Shown: positions 13,699 to 21,707 of the stretch, in pieces
Layout: each line of letters begins with the position of its first letter
How positions within the stretch are numbered: the stretch's first letter is position 1
From: Streptomyces sp. MMG1121
GTDB lineage: Bacteria > Actinomycetota > Actinomycetes > Streptomycetales > Streptomycetaceae
NCBI RefSeq assembly: GCF_001280015.1
Contig: NZ_LGDV01000230.1
Span: 1 to 30,963, forward strand
Length of the DNA stretch: 30,963 nt
Direction of reading: 5' to 3'
The notes under the pieces: generated by a model
Database searches by the model: none
What the model was told of the DNA's origin: nothing
What the model saw: only the letters and a program-made list of their open reading frames with translations
Program-made: the position numbers and the translations under genes

Positions 13699-14588
13699 AA
13701 CGGCACCTGACCTTCTTCAGCACCGCCAGCCGGTATGAACTCGTTGTCCACGCCAGCAACCGGTTCGCGATGTTCCTGGTGGCCGCCTACGTTCCCATCT
13801 GGAGCGCAGTGGTCCACCTCGTCATCCCGAGCGCACCGGTCCACTTCCGGCTGCGGGCTACTGGCCGCATCCTGACTCCCGCCGGCAACGAACTCACCCA
13901 GATCACCGGTGCCATCAACGCCGTCACACTGATCACTGGCTTCATGATGTTCGCCGCCACCTTCGCCAGCGGCCGCTTCGACCGTCGCCTCGCACTGGCC
14001 GGTTACCCGCGCACCCACCTCGTGCTGGCCAAGACCAGCGCGCTCGCCGTCGCCTCGGTGGTGATCGCCGCCTATGCCACCGCTATCGCCTACCTGTTCT
14101 GGACGCCGCAGCAGCCCCTGCTGCTCGCCGCCGCACTGTTCTGCGCGGCCATGACCTACGGCGCCCTTGGCGTCGTCTTCGGAGCCCTGCTGCACCGCGA
14201 GGTCGAAGGAATGTTCGCGCTGGTCATGACCAGTGTCCTGGACATCGCCCTGCAGAACCCCATCGTCAGCGCCGGCGCAAACAGCCAGGCCATTGCCTAC
14301 CTCCCTTCCTATGGCGCCGTCCAGGCTGCCACCGCCGCCGGGTTCACCGGCACCCCGCTGCTTTCCTGCCTCACCCTCCAGCTCGCCTGGTTCACCGGGG
14401 CCGCGCTCCTCGGCCTGCTCGCCTTCCACCGACGCACGCGTAACACTCTGTGCGGCACCCCGGGTGCTGCAGCATTCGTCGGGTCCCGCGCGGTACCGGA
14501 GGCGACCGCCGAGCTGGGCCGGACACCAGCTGCGTGCCCACCGCCCTCGATGCCCATTGACGACCCATTAGTGGAGGAAGAGACATGA
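13695..14588 (+). CDS. ABC-2 type permease
   Basis: A 297-aa membrane protein with GTG start at 13695 overlapping the ATPase stop. About six hydrophobic segments can be seen: FAMFLVAAYVPIWSAVVHLV, AVTLITGFMMFAATFA, SALAVASVVIAAYATAIAYLF, PLLLAAALFCAAMTYGAL, a segment near MFALVMTSVLDIAL, and LAWFTGAALLGLLAF. The C-terminal 50 residues are Pro-rich and cytoplasmic-looking. It pairs with the ATPase to form an exporter of the drug/antibiotic type. A TTA codon (14568-14570) sits seven codons before the stop, so both genes carry the bldA signal. The stop overlaps an ATG with a good GGAGGAAGAG site that opens only a 12-codon frame. Confidence 0.85.
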   Translation: MKRHLTFFSTASRYELVVHASNRFAMFLVAAYVPIWSAVVHLVIPSAPVHFRLRATGRILTPAGNELTQITGAINAVTLITGFMMFAATFASGRFDRRLALAGYPRTHLVLAKTSALAVASVVIAAYATAIAYLFWTPQQPLLLAAALFCAAMTYGALGVVFGALLHREVEGMFALVMTSVLDIALQNPIVSAGANSQAIAYLPSYGAVQAATAAGFTGTPLLSCLTLQLAWFTGAALLGLLAFHRRTRNTLCGTPGAAAFVGSRAVPEATAELGRTPAACPPPSMPIDDPLVEEET

Positions 14589-14816
14589 CCGGGGTCCCAC
14601 AGAGTGTGCGATCCCCGCGCTGACGCGACGTCCTTCGGCACGGCGCTGCCGATGCCTACTACTGCGAAAGAGTGGGCGGTCACCGTCCGATCCGGGCGGA
14701 TCGCGGCTGGGACGGTGTGTCGCGCCTTGTCCTGGCGAGCGTCCGCGTTACCCGCCGGCACGCCAGGTCGTTGTTGTCCGTGAAGTCCTCGGGTGAGGAG
14801 CGGAGGGACTGGTGCG

Positions 14817-15671
14817 GTGACCCGATCGACCGATGCTCACTACCGGCAGCATGTCATGCCGTACTATCGGGCGTTCGAATCACGTTTTGGGTACATGGCG
14901 TTGCTCGGCCGGACGCGTCACTTCGGCTGGTACGAACCCGGTGATTCCCCCTGGAGGTTCACGGCAGCCATGCGGCGCATGGAGGTCATTGCGGCCCGCA
15001 AGCTGGCCTTGCCGCCAGCGTCTTCGGTGCTCGATGCCGGGTGTGGGGTCGGTGACACGGCGCGCACGGTCGCACGGGCGAGCGGGGTGTATCTCACCGG
15101 GATCGACGGGATCGAGTCGGATATCGCCATCGCGCGGCAGCGGTCAGCCCGTGCGGGCGAGCCGGGCCGGCGCACACGTTTCCTCCGGGCCAACTACCAC
15201 GCGCTCCCGTTTGCCGACGCCTCCTTCGACGGCGTCTACACGATGGAGTCCTTTGTCCACTCGCCTAGCGTCCCGCAAGGGCTCGCCGAGTTCTTCCGTG
15301 TCCTGCGTCCTGGCGGGAAGCTGGTGATGCTTGAGTATTCGAGTACCCCACAGGCCCAGCTGTCGCCGCAGGCGCGGACCGCGCTCATCCGAGTCTGTGA
15401 GCTCTCCGGTATGCCAGGGCTGCTCACGATGACCCATGGGGAGCTGGAGCGGCTTCTTCAGCAGACTGGTTTCACCGTCGAATCGGCTTACGACGCGACG
15501 GCGAAGATCCTGCCGATGCTGTGGGCCTTCTCAGTGCTCGGCCGACTGCCCTATACGCTCGCGCGCAGCGTGGGCTGCGGTGACCTTCTGATCAACGCGA
15601 TGAGCGCGGTTGAGATGTACCGGCACCAGGACACCTGGCGGTACACCATCTGCGTCGCCGCCAAGCCGTGA
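14817..15671 (+). CDS. Class I SAM-dependent methyltransferase
   Basis: This protein of about 284 aa has the Rossmann-type motifs: SAM-binding VLDAGCGVGDTARTVA (motif I), LTGIDGIESDIAIA (acidic motif II region), FLRANYHALPFADASFDGVY and the post-motif RVLRPGGKLVMLEYS. The overall layout, including HYRQHVMPYYRAFESRFGY at the start and the long C-terminal helix region, resembles sterol and tocopherol C-methyltransferases, so a lipid or terpenoid acceptor is plausible but unproven. I chose GTG 14817, which follows GGAGGGAC; an earlier GTG at 14793 would add eight residues. It lies 228 bp after the ABC permease and converges with the PAP2-like gene, only 19 bp away. Confidence 0.85.
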   Translation: MTRSTDAHYRQHVMPYYRAFESRFGYMALLGRTRHFGWYEPGDSPWRFTAAMRRMEVIAARKLALPPASSVLDAGCGVGDTARTVARASGVYLTGIDGIESDIAIARQRSARAGEPGRRTRFLRANYHALPFADASFDGVYTMESFVHSPSVPQGLAEFFRVLRPGGKLVMLEYSSTPQAQLSPQARTALIRVCELSGMPGLLTMTHGELERLLQQTGFTVESAYDATAKILPMLWAFSVLGRLPYTLARSVGCGDLLINAMSAVEMYRHQDTWRYTICVAAKP

Positions 15672-15690
15672 GCCCAAAGCGCCACAAATC

Positions 15691-16374
15691 TCAGTACAGC
15701 TCACAGTAGAAGGCTGCCCAAGCCAGGCCCGCCGAACAGCCCAGGATGACCTGCACGGGCGTATGCGCTCTGACTCGGACCCGCGCCCACCCCATGACGA
15801 CAGCCACCGGCAGCCCAGCCAGTACCGAAAGCCCGCACTGTGCACCGGCAGCTCCCAGCAGACTGGCAACCACTGCGGTATGCAGGCTGATCCGCCACAC
15901 CGCGGTCGCAAGACTCGCTACAGCGATACCACCCGCCGAGAAGGCAAGAAAATCCACGAGCCGACGCGGCGCATGGAACCCCGTCGCCAGGCCCAGGTTC
16001 ACCACCAGGGCAACGAGAGCGATCAGGCCCGTCGCCAGGCGCTGCCGCCATTCCAGCAGGTGCATGCTCAACGACCCGCAACCACCCAGCGACTTGACCG
16101 CATATACCAGCGGTGGTCCACCACAGCCGAACGCAAGGGCGACAGCCCACGCAGGCCCCGAGTCGCCGAGCCTGGTAGCCGAGTACCCGACGACCAGCAG
16201 GGAGACCGCCCCCACCACCGACGGCGAAAGCACTTCCGACAGTACGGTCGCGCACCATGTGGCGCGATCGGGGACTTTCAGCCGCCCTGGAACCAGGTGA
16301 GACTCTGTCGCCGAATTCAAAAAACAGACCCCTACGATGCGACGCCGGAGATCAGCACGCAGCGTCTTGAACAC
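15691..16374 (-). CDS. PAP2-like integral membrane protein
   Basis: A 227-aa membrane protein with GTG start at 16374 behind GGGGAGAAG. Hydrophobic segments are visible in VVGAVSLLVVGYSA, WAVALAFGCGGPPLVYAV, LATGLIALVALVVNLGLA, LVDFLAFSAGGIAVASLATAVW, TAVVASLLGAAGAQCG and VILGCSAGLAWAAFY. WRISLHTAVVAS and GWARVRVRAHTPVQVILG look like the second and third motifs of the PAP2 phosphatase family, with both His present but the usual PSGH and SR-H-D forms altered. It may dephosphorylate an isoprenoid or lipid phosphate, or have lost activity. It faces the methyltransferase gene, so a shared lipid or terpenoid context is possible. Confidence 0.65.
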   Translation of the reverse strand: MFKTLRADLRRRIVGVCFLNSATESHLVPGRLKVPDRATWCATVLSEVLSPSVVGAVSLLVVGYSATRLGDSGPAWAVALAFGCGGPPLVYAVKSLGGCGSLSMHLLEWRQRLATGLIALVALVVNLGLATGFHAPRRLVDFLAFSAGGIAVASLATAVWRISLHTAVVASLLGAAGAQCGLSVLAGLPVAVVMGWARVRVRAHTPVQVILGCSAGLAWAAFYCELY

Positions 16375-16453
16375 TACAACTTCTCCCCGAATGACTCTCG
16401 TTCATCAGATCACCGCGCTCCACGTCAGACCTAACGACACAACAAGACACCAG

Positions 16454-17007
16454 TCACAAGACCTCCGGGCCAGTCCCACCGCGGAGCGGGGGCCGAGGGA
16501 CTGCGCCAAGCAGGTGACCGCCCGCCATTGACGGCCGCAAGGGCGAGTGTGTGAGGAAGAGCTCTCCGTAGACGGGCCGGTAGCAGCCGGGGCACAGGCG
16601 GCAGTCCTCGAGTTCGTCCGCTGGAGGCGCGTCCGGTCCGAGCAGGGGCACGATCCGCAGGAGGTTCTCCCTCGCTTCGGCCCACAGCCCCATCAGACGT
16701 TCCGCGCTCCGCTCGAAGACGACGTCGCCGTCCGGGCCCTCACTGGTGCGGACCCGGGCCAGCGTGCCGACGCCTTCCTCGGGGTGATCGGGCATGAACG
16801 CCAGGACGGTCCTGTGCCCAGGCCCCTCCGTTACGCCCAAGACGTGGCCGCGCCCAGCAGCGAGGGCCGTCCCCACCTCGTGCAGCCCTGGCCGTCGTCG
16901 TCGTTGCGCAGACGCAGCGGCCACGAGGCCGGGATGCCGTCGATCTCGGCAGGGGAGGAGGTGATCAGGACGCCGTTGCCGGACTGGCGGACGTCCAGGT
17001 GCTGCAT
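16454..17007 (-). pseudogene. Frameshifted gene of unknown function with a C-terminal CxxC motif
   Basis: An ATG at 17007 opens a frame MQHLDVRQSGNGVLITS to DGIPASWPLRLRNDDDG, which stops at 16831. Another frame of the same strand takes over near 16890 with GLHEVGTALAAGRGHVLGV, then TVLAFMPDHPEEGVGTLARV and LMGLWAEARENLLRIVPLLG, and ends CRLCPGCYRPVYGELFLTH. The change of frame at the GACGACGGCCAGGG stretch looks like a single-base indel or a sequencing error. Both halves read like real protein, more so than the plus-strand frame opposite. I do not recognise the family. Confidence 0.45.
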
Positions 17008-17346
17008 CCCCCCGGTGGAGTGGAACGCGGTGCCGAACCACTCCTTCGCCGGTTGCCCGCTCTCGCCCCGTGGGCGGCGCGGCTTGTGCTGCTTGTGAGT
17101 CCCATGCTGTGCCTCGCAGACGTGACCCCGTGCGCGGGCCGATCGGTCCGCTGAACCCGCAACCGGCAGCCCACCAGTCCCAGCACGCCACGGGTCCGTC
17201 GGCCACCCGTCCGGCCCCCCGGCTGTCGCTTTCGGCGCGCTGCTGACCGTACGAGGGACAGATCCGGCTTCGGTCTTGACCGAGGGCGCCGATACGCGGG
17301 ACGGTCGGCGCAACTAAGCGCAACCGACTCGACACGTGAGAGCGCC
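17008..17346. other. Intergenic region before the DUF6879 locus
   Basis: No gene, hairpin or promoter that I can support. Frames on both strands are shadow-like and lack start signals. Confidence 0.4.
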
Positions 17347-17613
17347 ATGACGTTACGGTTCGTCGGGATCGACCCGAACACGGGAGGCGGTGGATCGCCG
17401 ACGGTGTGGGTGGAGGAAGAGAGTGCCGACCTGGTCCTCCAGGGCGCGGAAGCCGAGGCGTTGTTGAAGGCGATGGTCGGCGGGACCCAGTGGGTGCCCG
17501 GCCATGCGGCGGGCATCCCGCCGCACGAGACGGTGATCCGTATCCCGGTCCGGATGGCGGCGATTCTGAGGGAGGCGTGTGATGTCGCAGAGCAGCGTGC
17601 CGGACTTCGCTGA
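17347..17613 (+). CDS. Small conserved hypothetical protein of the DUF6879/XRE locus
   Basis: An 88-aa acidic protein, MTLRFVGIDPNTGGGGSPTV and so on, with VWVEEESADLVLQG and HETVIRIPVRMAAILREA. Proteins with this opening are commonly found just upstream of DUF6879 and XRE-DUF5753 genes in Streptomyces (recall, not a search). Its 3' end overlaps the next gene by 32 bp in another frame, so the two are coupled. No enzymatic motif is visible. A role as partner or antitoxin-like component in this regulatory locus is possible. Confidence 0.75.
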   Translation: MTLRFVGIDPNTGGGGSPTVWVEEESADLVLQGAEAEALLKAMVGGTQWVPGHAAGIPPHETVIRIPVRMAAILREACDVAEQRAGLR

Positions 17614-18115
17614 GCTGCTGAGGGGCGCTCAGCACAGCGCGGTGCATCTGGAGATGCGCGACCGCTACAGCGTCGGCGATGAGGCCGAAGAGATCGAGCT
17701 GTTCGCCCGGACCGGTCAGATCGAGCTGGACCCCACGGCCCGCTGGTGGCCCGAGTGGCTCGGCCTGGTGAAGGAGACCCTGGCCCGGGGCGTGGTGATG
17801 CGCCGCGCCCGGATCGTCTCGGAGCCGGTCACCGACTACATCCGATGGGAGCACGCGGTGACCGCGCTGAACGTGGACGCCGGCGAACTGGTCCGCTGGC
17901 TGCCCCGTCGCAACGCCTCGGACATCGCCCTGCCCGGCAACGACTTCTGGCTGATCGACGGGCGCCTGGTGATGTTCCACTTCTTCAGCGGCGACGGAGA
18001 CTGGGTCGCGCCGGGCTCGGAGACCACCGAGGACCCGGCCGCGGTGAGTCTGTGCGCGTCGGCGTTCGAGACGGTCTGGGAGCGCGGCATCCCGCACGAG
18101 AAGTACACCGTCTAG
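17582..18115 (+). CDS. DUF6879-family protein
   Basis: A 177-aa soluble protein with FAELLRGAQHSAVHLEMRD at its start, then DPTARWWPEWLGLVKETLARG, RRARIVSEPVTDYIRWEH and FWLIDGRLVMFHFFSGDG. These are the hallmarks of DUF6879, whose biochemical role is not known to me. In Streptomyces it almost always neighbours an XRE regulator with a DUF5753 domain, as here (next gene 15 bp downstream). GAGGGAGG precedes the ATG at 17582; a GTG one codon earlier is possible. The overlap with the preceding gene and the short gap to the next suggest one operon. Confidence 0.82.
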   Translation: MSQSSVPDFAELLRGAQHSAVHLEMRDRYSVGDEAEEIELFARTGQIELDPTARWWPEWLGLVKETLARGVVMRRARIVSEPVTDYIRWEHAVTALNVDAGELVRWLPRRNASDIALPGNDFWLIDGRLVMFHFFSGDGDWVAPGSETTEDPAAVSLCASAFETVWERGIPHEKYTV

Positions 18116-18130
18116 GCCCCGCAGCAGCAC

Positions 18131-18979
18131 ATGACCGCCTCCCCCTCATCCAGCGCCCAAGGAGCCCGTGAGGCGCTCGCCGTGCGGTTGCAGCGCCTGC
18201 GCAAGGACGTCGGCCTCACCGGGAAGGAGCTCTCCGCCCGGTGCGGCTGGCACCCTGCGAAGACCACCCGCATCCAGAAGGGCGACGCCCCGCCCTCGGA
18301 CACGGACATCCGTACCTGGTGTTCGGCGTGCGGCGCCGACGACCAGGCCGACGACCTCATCGCCACCGCCCGCGCCGTCGACTCCATGTATCTGGAGTGG
18401 CGCCGCCTGCACCGCACCGGCATGCGCAAGGTCCAGGAGGACTTCTACGCCCTGTACGAGCGCACCCGGGTCTGCCGGGCGTACCTCTCCAACGTTCCGC
18501 CCGGCTTCCTGCAGACGCCCGCCTTCGCCACCGCTCTCATGGAGCAGATCACCAACTTCCAGGGCACGCCCAACGATGTGTCCGAAGCAGTCGCCGCCCG
18601 CGTCGCCCGCTCCCGGTTCCTCTACGAGGGAGGCCGGCTCTTCGTCGTCCTCATCGAGGAGTCCGTCCTACGCTTCCGTACCGCCGACCCCGACGCCATG
18701 CGCGGGCAGCTGCGCCGCCTCCTGGCCGTGATGCCGCTCGCCTCGGTCTCGCTGGGGATCATCCCGTTCACCGCGCAGCGCACCGTGTGGCCGCTGGAAG
18801 CGTTCTACCTCCACGACGACTTCCAGGCCGTGGTGGAAACCCTGACGGCGGAGATCAACGTGACGCAGCCCCGCGAACTCGCCGACTACGCGAAGGCTTT
18901 CACCGGCCTCGCGGAGATGGCCGTGTACGGCGACGAGGCCCGCGCGCTGATCCAGGCTGCGATCGACGCCCTGGAGTGA
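18131..18979 (+). CDS. XRE regulator with C-terminal DUF5753 (Scr1-like)
   Basis: A 282-aa regulator. The N-terminal HTH spans about residues 17-75 (LQRLRKDVGLTGKELSARCG, then KTTRIQKGDAPPSDTDI). The C-terminal DUF5753 domain begins near residue 110 with LYERTRVCRAYLSNVPPGFLQT and contains VAARVARSRFLYEGG, VVLIEESVLRF and SLGIIPFTAQRTVWPLEAFYL. Such proteins pair with small DUF397-type or DUF6879 partners in antitoxin-like or developmental switches in Streptomyces. No DUF397 gene follows; instead a 58-aa ORF and a broken gene follow, with a promoter between. No strong ribosome binding site is seen at the ATG, so it may rely on coupling to the gene before it. Confidence 0.88.
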   Translation: MTASPSSSAQGAREALAVRLQRLRKDVGLTGKELSARCGWHPAKTTRIQKGDAPPSDTDIRTWCSACGADDQADDLIATARAVDSMYLEWRRLHRTGMRKVQEDFYALYERTRVCRAYLSNVPPGFLQTPAFATALMEQITNFQGTPNDVSEAVAARVARSRFLYEGGRLFVVLIEESVLRFRTADPDAMRGQLRRLLAVMPLASVSLGIIPFTAQRTVWPLEAFYLHDDFQAVVETLTAEINVTQPRELADYAKAFTGLAEMAVYGDEARALIQAAIDALE

Positions 18980-19004
18980 TCCTCCGCAATTCCGCGCAAT
19001 TGTG

Positions 19005-19034
19005 TTGAAGGCTGTCTCCCACGCTGCGTAGCGT
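19005..19034 (+). promoter_or_regulatory. Probable housekeeping-type promoter
   Basis: TTGAAG (19005-19010) and TAGCGT (19029-19034) are separated by 18 bp, close to the -35 and -10 of HrdB-type promoters. The start codon of the 58-aa ORF is 42 bp downstream. Confidence 0.55.
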
Positions 19035-19075
19035 CGACGTTACCGACGGACCACCAGCCGGAGAGGCGGGGCCGC

Positions 19076-19252
19076 ATGCGTGCACACACCGACACCCCGG
19101 CCCCGGAGGGCCGCGGCCTCCAGCCGCCCGCCTACGGCGTTCCCTCCCCGGCCCTGCTGGCCCGCGCGGACCGTGGCTTCGCCCGGTTCCTCGGTCGGCA
19201 CGGCGAGGACCAGGACGACCGGGCCGACGGCGGCGAGGACACCCAGCGGTGA
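19076..19252 (+). CDS. Small 58-aa hypothetical protein
   Basis: The ATG at 19076 follows GGAGAGG and the promoter at 19005. The product, rich in Pro, Ala, Gly, Arg and Asp, reads LQPPAYGVPSPALLARADRG and FARFLGRHGEDQDDRADGG. The end is very acidic. Small ORFs of this style often follow XRE-DUF5753 genes in Streptomyces. Its stop codon overlaps the GTG of the next gene (GTGA). Function unknown. Confidence 0.6.
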   Translation: MRAHTDTPAPEGRGLQPPAYGVPSPALLARADRGFARFLGRHGEDQDDRADGGEDTQR

Positions 19253-19493
19253 CCGACGGCCACCCGCGCGACGACGCCCCAGCAGCGAGGCCCGCCATGC
19301 ACACCAGCAGCCACACGGTCCTGTACGACCCCACCGGCCTGATCGAGGCGGAGCTCCCGCTCGACCGCGAACCCTACGAGGGCCTCGTCAAGGCCGTCCT
19401 CGCGTGGACCGGCAAGGACACGCTCGCGACACGCGACTACGAGCAGATCGGCCTCCAGCTGACCGGCCACGCCCGCGCCGTCGCCGCCGACGT
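19249..19493 (+). pseudogene. 3'-truncated gene of the XRE locus (DUF6415-like)
   Basis: A GTG at 19249, coupled to the small ORF before it, opens a frame with VLYDPTGLIEAELPLDREPY, VLAWTGKDTLATRDYEQIGL and QLTGHARAVAADV. This looks like the N-terminal 80 residues of a DUF6415-like protein, a name recalled without a search. At about 19494 the sequence changes abruptly to the inside of an IS256-type transposase gene on the opposite strand, and the frame ends in unrelated residues at 19599. The 3' part has been lost. Confidence 0.65.
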
Positions 19494-20225
19494 CTCGGTG
19501 AACACCTGCAGCCAGTACTTGGCGCCCTCGCCGCCGTCGCCGGCCCAGATACCGAGGATGTCCCGCTCGCCCTCCACCGTCACCGCCATGACCAGGTAGA
19601 TCGGCCGGTTGACGACCTGCTGGTCGCGGATCTTCACGTTGATGGCGTCCACGAACAGGACCGGGTAGACGCGGTCCAGCGGGCGGCTCTGCCAGGCGGC
19701 CATGCCATCCATGACCTGGTCGGTGATGGTGGAGAGGGTCTGCTTGGACATCTCGGCCCCGTAGACCTCGGCCAGGTGGGCGGATATCTCGCCGTGCGTG
19801 AGGCCCTTCGCGGACAGCGACAGCACCGTCTCGTCGACTCCGGTCAGCCGCCGCTGCCGCTTCTTGACGATCTGTGGCTCGAACGTGCCCGAGGTGTCAC
19901 GCGGGACCTTGACCTCGACCGGCCCGACGTCGGTCAGCACGGTCTTGGCCCGGCTTCCGTTGCGGGAGTTGCCGCTGCCACGGCCGACCACATCGTGCTT
20001 CTCATAGCCCAGGTGATCGGTGATCTCACCTTCCAGGGCCGATTCCAGAACGCGCTTGGTCAGCTGCTGCAGCAGCCCGCCCTGCCCGGTCAGCTGCAGC
20101 CCCTCCGACCGGGCCCGCTCCACCAGCATCGAAACCAGCTGCTCATCGGACACGGGCGCAGGCTGTCCCAACTGGGCACTCTCGTCAGGCTCAACGGTCT
20201 CCAACCCCACGGCGGTATAAGTCAC
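19494..20225 (-). pseudogene. IS256-family (mutator-type) transposase, N-terminal 60 percent
   Basis: About 244 residues of a transposase normally about 400-430 long. Recognisable parts are LTKRVLESALEGEITDHLGY, GRGSGNSRNGSRAKTV, VEVKVPRDTSGTFEPQIV and LFVDAINVKIRD, whose Asp is the first catalytic residue. It breaks off after GAKYWLQVFTE, so the second Asp and the Glu are absent and the protein cannot work. The start is GTG 20225 with AGAGGG upstream. The few residues beyond the break come from the antisense of the neighbouring gene. Confidence 0.85.
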
Positions 20226-20275
20226 TTGACGTCCCTCTCATGATCGTCGGATCCGCCGTTAGATTTACACTCCCC
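19494..20275 (-). mobile_element. Truncated IS256-family element
   Basis: One end of an IS256-type element. The outer end near 20273-20275 carries CCGTTAGATTTACACTCC, which read on the minus strand (GGAGTGTAAATCTAACGG) has the form of IS256-family inverted repeats in actinobacteria. The other end is missing: the transposase gene stops at 19494, where the truncated DUF6415-like gene begins. A deletion that joined the two is the simplest explanation. Confidence 0.7.
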
Positions 20276-20522
20276 ATGCTCATCTTGAACGGCACAAACA
20301 CTCGGTCTGGCCGACGGATCTGGCGGCACGGTCCCGGCGTATGCCGCCCAGCGGATTCGGCGGCAACGAGCCGGGCTGTGGGGCCGCCTTCTATGGTGAC
20401 CGAAACCGAACAAGCCTGCGTGCACCTTGGGTGTTGGCTGTGCTTCCATGAGGCCGACGCGACGGGGGATGCGCAGGATGACCGAATGCCCCTGTCGGTT
20501 CGACCAACACACGGGGTACAAC

Positions 20523-21677
20523 TTGAGATTACGCAGATTGCTGTCAACCGGTGCCGTCGTGCTGGGGCTGCTCAGTGGTCCCTTGACCACCGCACAAGCA
20601 ACCACCGGTTCCGCTGCAGATTCACCCACGGCCATCACACCGAAAGCATCCGCAGCACAGGCTAAAGCGGTCTGTGACGCCCAGCTGAAAGCCGCGCGCG
20701 ATGCTGGCGCCACCAAGCCGGTCGCGTGCGCATCTTGGGCAGCAAAGCTGTCCGCTGCTGACCGCGCGGCGCTCACCAGGTGGCCAACGCCGAGTTGGTG
20801 CGAAGACCACATCGACTCCGCGTGGTACGTGACGCGGTTCAATGCTTGCGGGGTTTTTCCAGGCGACCTGACCGTACATGACACCCGGACCGGTAAGGTC
20901 GTCGGGCGCATGCACTACCTCGGTGTTGGCTACGCCTTCAGCGCTTACGACGAGAAGTCGTGGGCCTACCAGATTGAGATCGTGCAGGTCAACGCCTCAG
21001 GCCTGGCCGTTGGCAGCAGCGCCAACGGCCGCGGCACCTGTGACGGCAAGTGCAAGGTGAGCAGCAGCAAGTTCCCTTCACAGCTTGTGACCAAGGAGAA
21101 GGAAGCCATCGGCCAGTTCTTCTTCGACACCACCATCAGGGCAACGCCCAAGGGAGACCAGGGCTGGGGCCAGGGGACAGCCACCTGGGTGTTCACCAAC
21201 CCGGCGTGGGTGGGCCCTTCGACCGACTTCACGCTCCACGCAACTCCTGTTCGATGCGACAACGCACTGCCTGGCACGTCCAAAATCGGGTGCGTCATGC
21301 CGTACATCCCTGAGATGGTCTACGCGAAAAACGGTGAATTCCCGGAACTCGCCAAGCACATCGAATACGCGCAGAACACGCTGAAGCTTCCCGGCAAGCA
21401 CGGCACCACCAAGTACCTGACGCGGCTCACGAATGCCACGAAAATCCGCAAGAACCGTGATAAGTCATGCCCGTCGAGTCGCCCGAGGCCGCAGGGCAAG
21501 CAGTGCGACGAGTATCCCTTCGCTTCCACCTGGCAGGGTGCATCTACCGGTGGCGGGAAGTTCAGCTGGCGCATGATCAACGCCAAGCAGAACCGGGAGG
21601 GCGGCCAGGCCCTCGGCAACTTCTATCTCTACAACCGCATCATAGAGAAGGATCAGTTCCTCGTCTGGATCAAGTGA
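20523..21677 (+). CDS. Secreted DNase of the NucA/NucB family
   Basis: A 384-aa exported protein. From the TTG at 20523 a signal peptide can be read (LRLRRLLSTGAVVLGLLSG, cleavage near TAQA). A middle domain of about 240 residues, with Cys pairs and WAYQIEIVQVNASG, IRATPKGDQGWGQGTATWVF, is not recognised. The C-terminal 75 residues carry the NucA/NucB nuclease signature: CDEYPFASTWQGAS, then MINAKQNREGGQALGNFYLY and NRIIEKDQFLV. The family degrades DNA outside the cell in Bacillus. The third codon is TTA (20529-20531), implying bldA control. Earlier in-frame ATG codons exist at 20469 and 20478, but they would bury the signal peptide. The inhibitor-like gene follows by 30 bp. Confidence 0.82.
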   Translation: MRLRRLLSTGAVVLGLLSGPLTTAQATTGSAADSPTAITPKASAAQAKAVCDAQLKAARDAGATKPVACASWAAKLSAADRAALTRWPTPSWCEDHIDSAWYVTRFNACGVFPGDLTVHDTRTGKVVGRMHYLGVGYAFSAYDEKSWAYQIEIVQVNASGLAVGSSANGRGTCDGKCKVSSSKFPSQLVTKEKEAIGQFFFDTTIRATPKGDQGWGQGTATWVFTNPAWVGPSTDFTLHATPVRCDNALPGTSKIGCVMPYIPEMVYAKNGEFPELAKHIEYAQNTLKLPGKHGTTKYLTRLTNATKIRKNRDKSCPSSRPRPQGKQCDEYPFASTWQGASTGGGKFSWRMINAKQNREGGQALGNFYLYNRIIEKDQFLVWIK

Positions 21678-21707
21678 TCAGCCAGCCAACCACCGTCAGG
21701 ACGCAAC

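Noticed and set aside
14585..14623. 12-codon ORF with a good ribosome binding site overlapping the permease stop
   Set aside because: The peptide MTGVPQSVRSPR has no core-peptide features and no processing enzymes lie nearby; it may only be a chance ATGA.
14653..14784. 43-codon ORF ending RCCP, considered as a modified-peptide precursor next to the exporter
   Set aside because: There is no ribosome binding site, codon bias is weak and no maturation enzyme typical of such peptides is in the window apart from a general methyltransferase.
13093..16374. A complete biosynthetic gene cluster
   Set aside because: Only an exporter, a methyltransferase and a PAP2-like protein are present; no synthase, precursor or cluster regulator is visible.
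16454..18130. 558-codon minus-strand frame considered as one long gene
   Set aside because: Its upper two-thirds lie antisense to the DUF6879 locus genes and read as noise; only the last 150 codons fit the frameshifted gene already listed.
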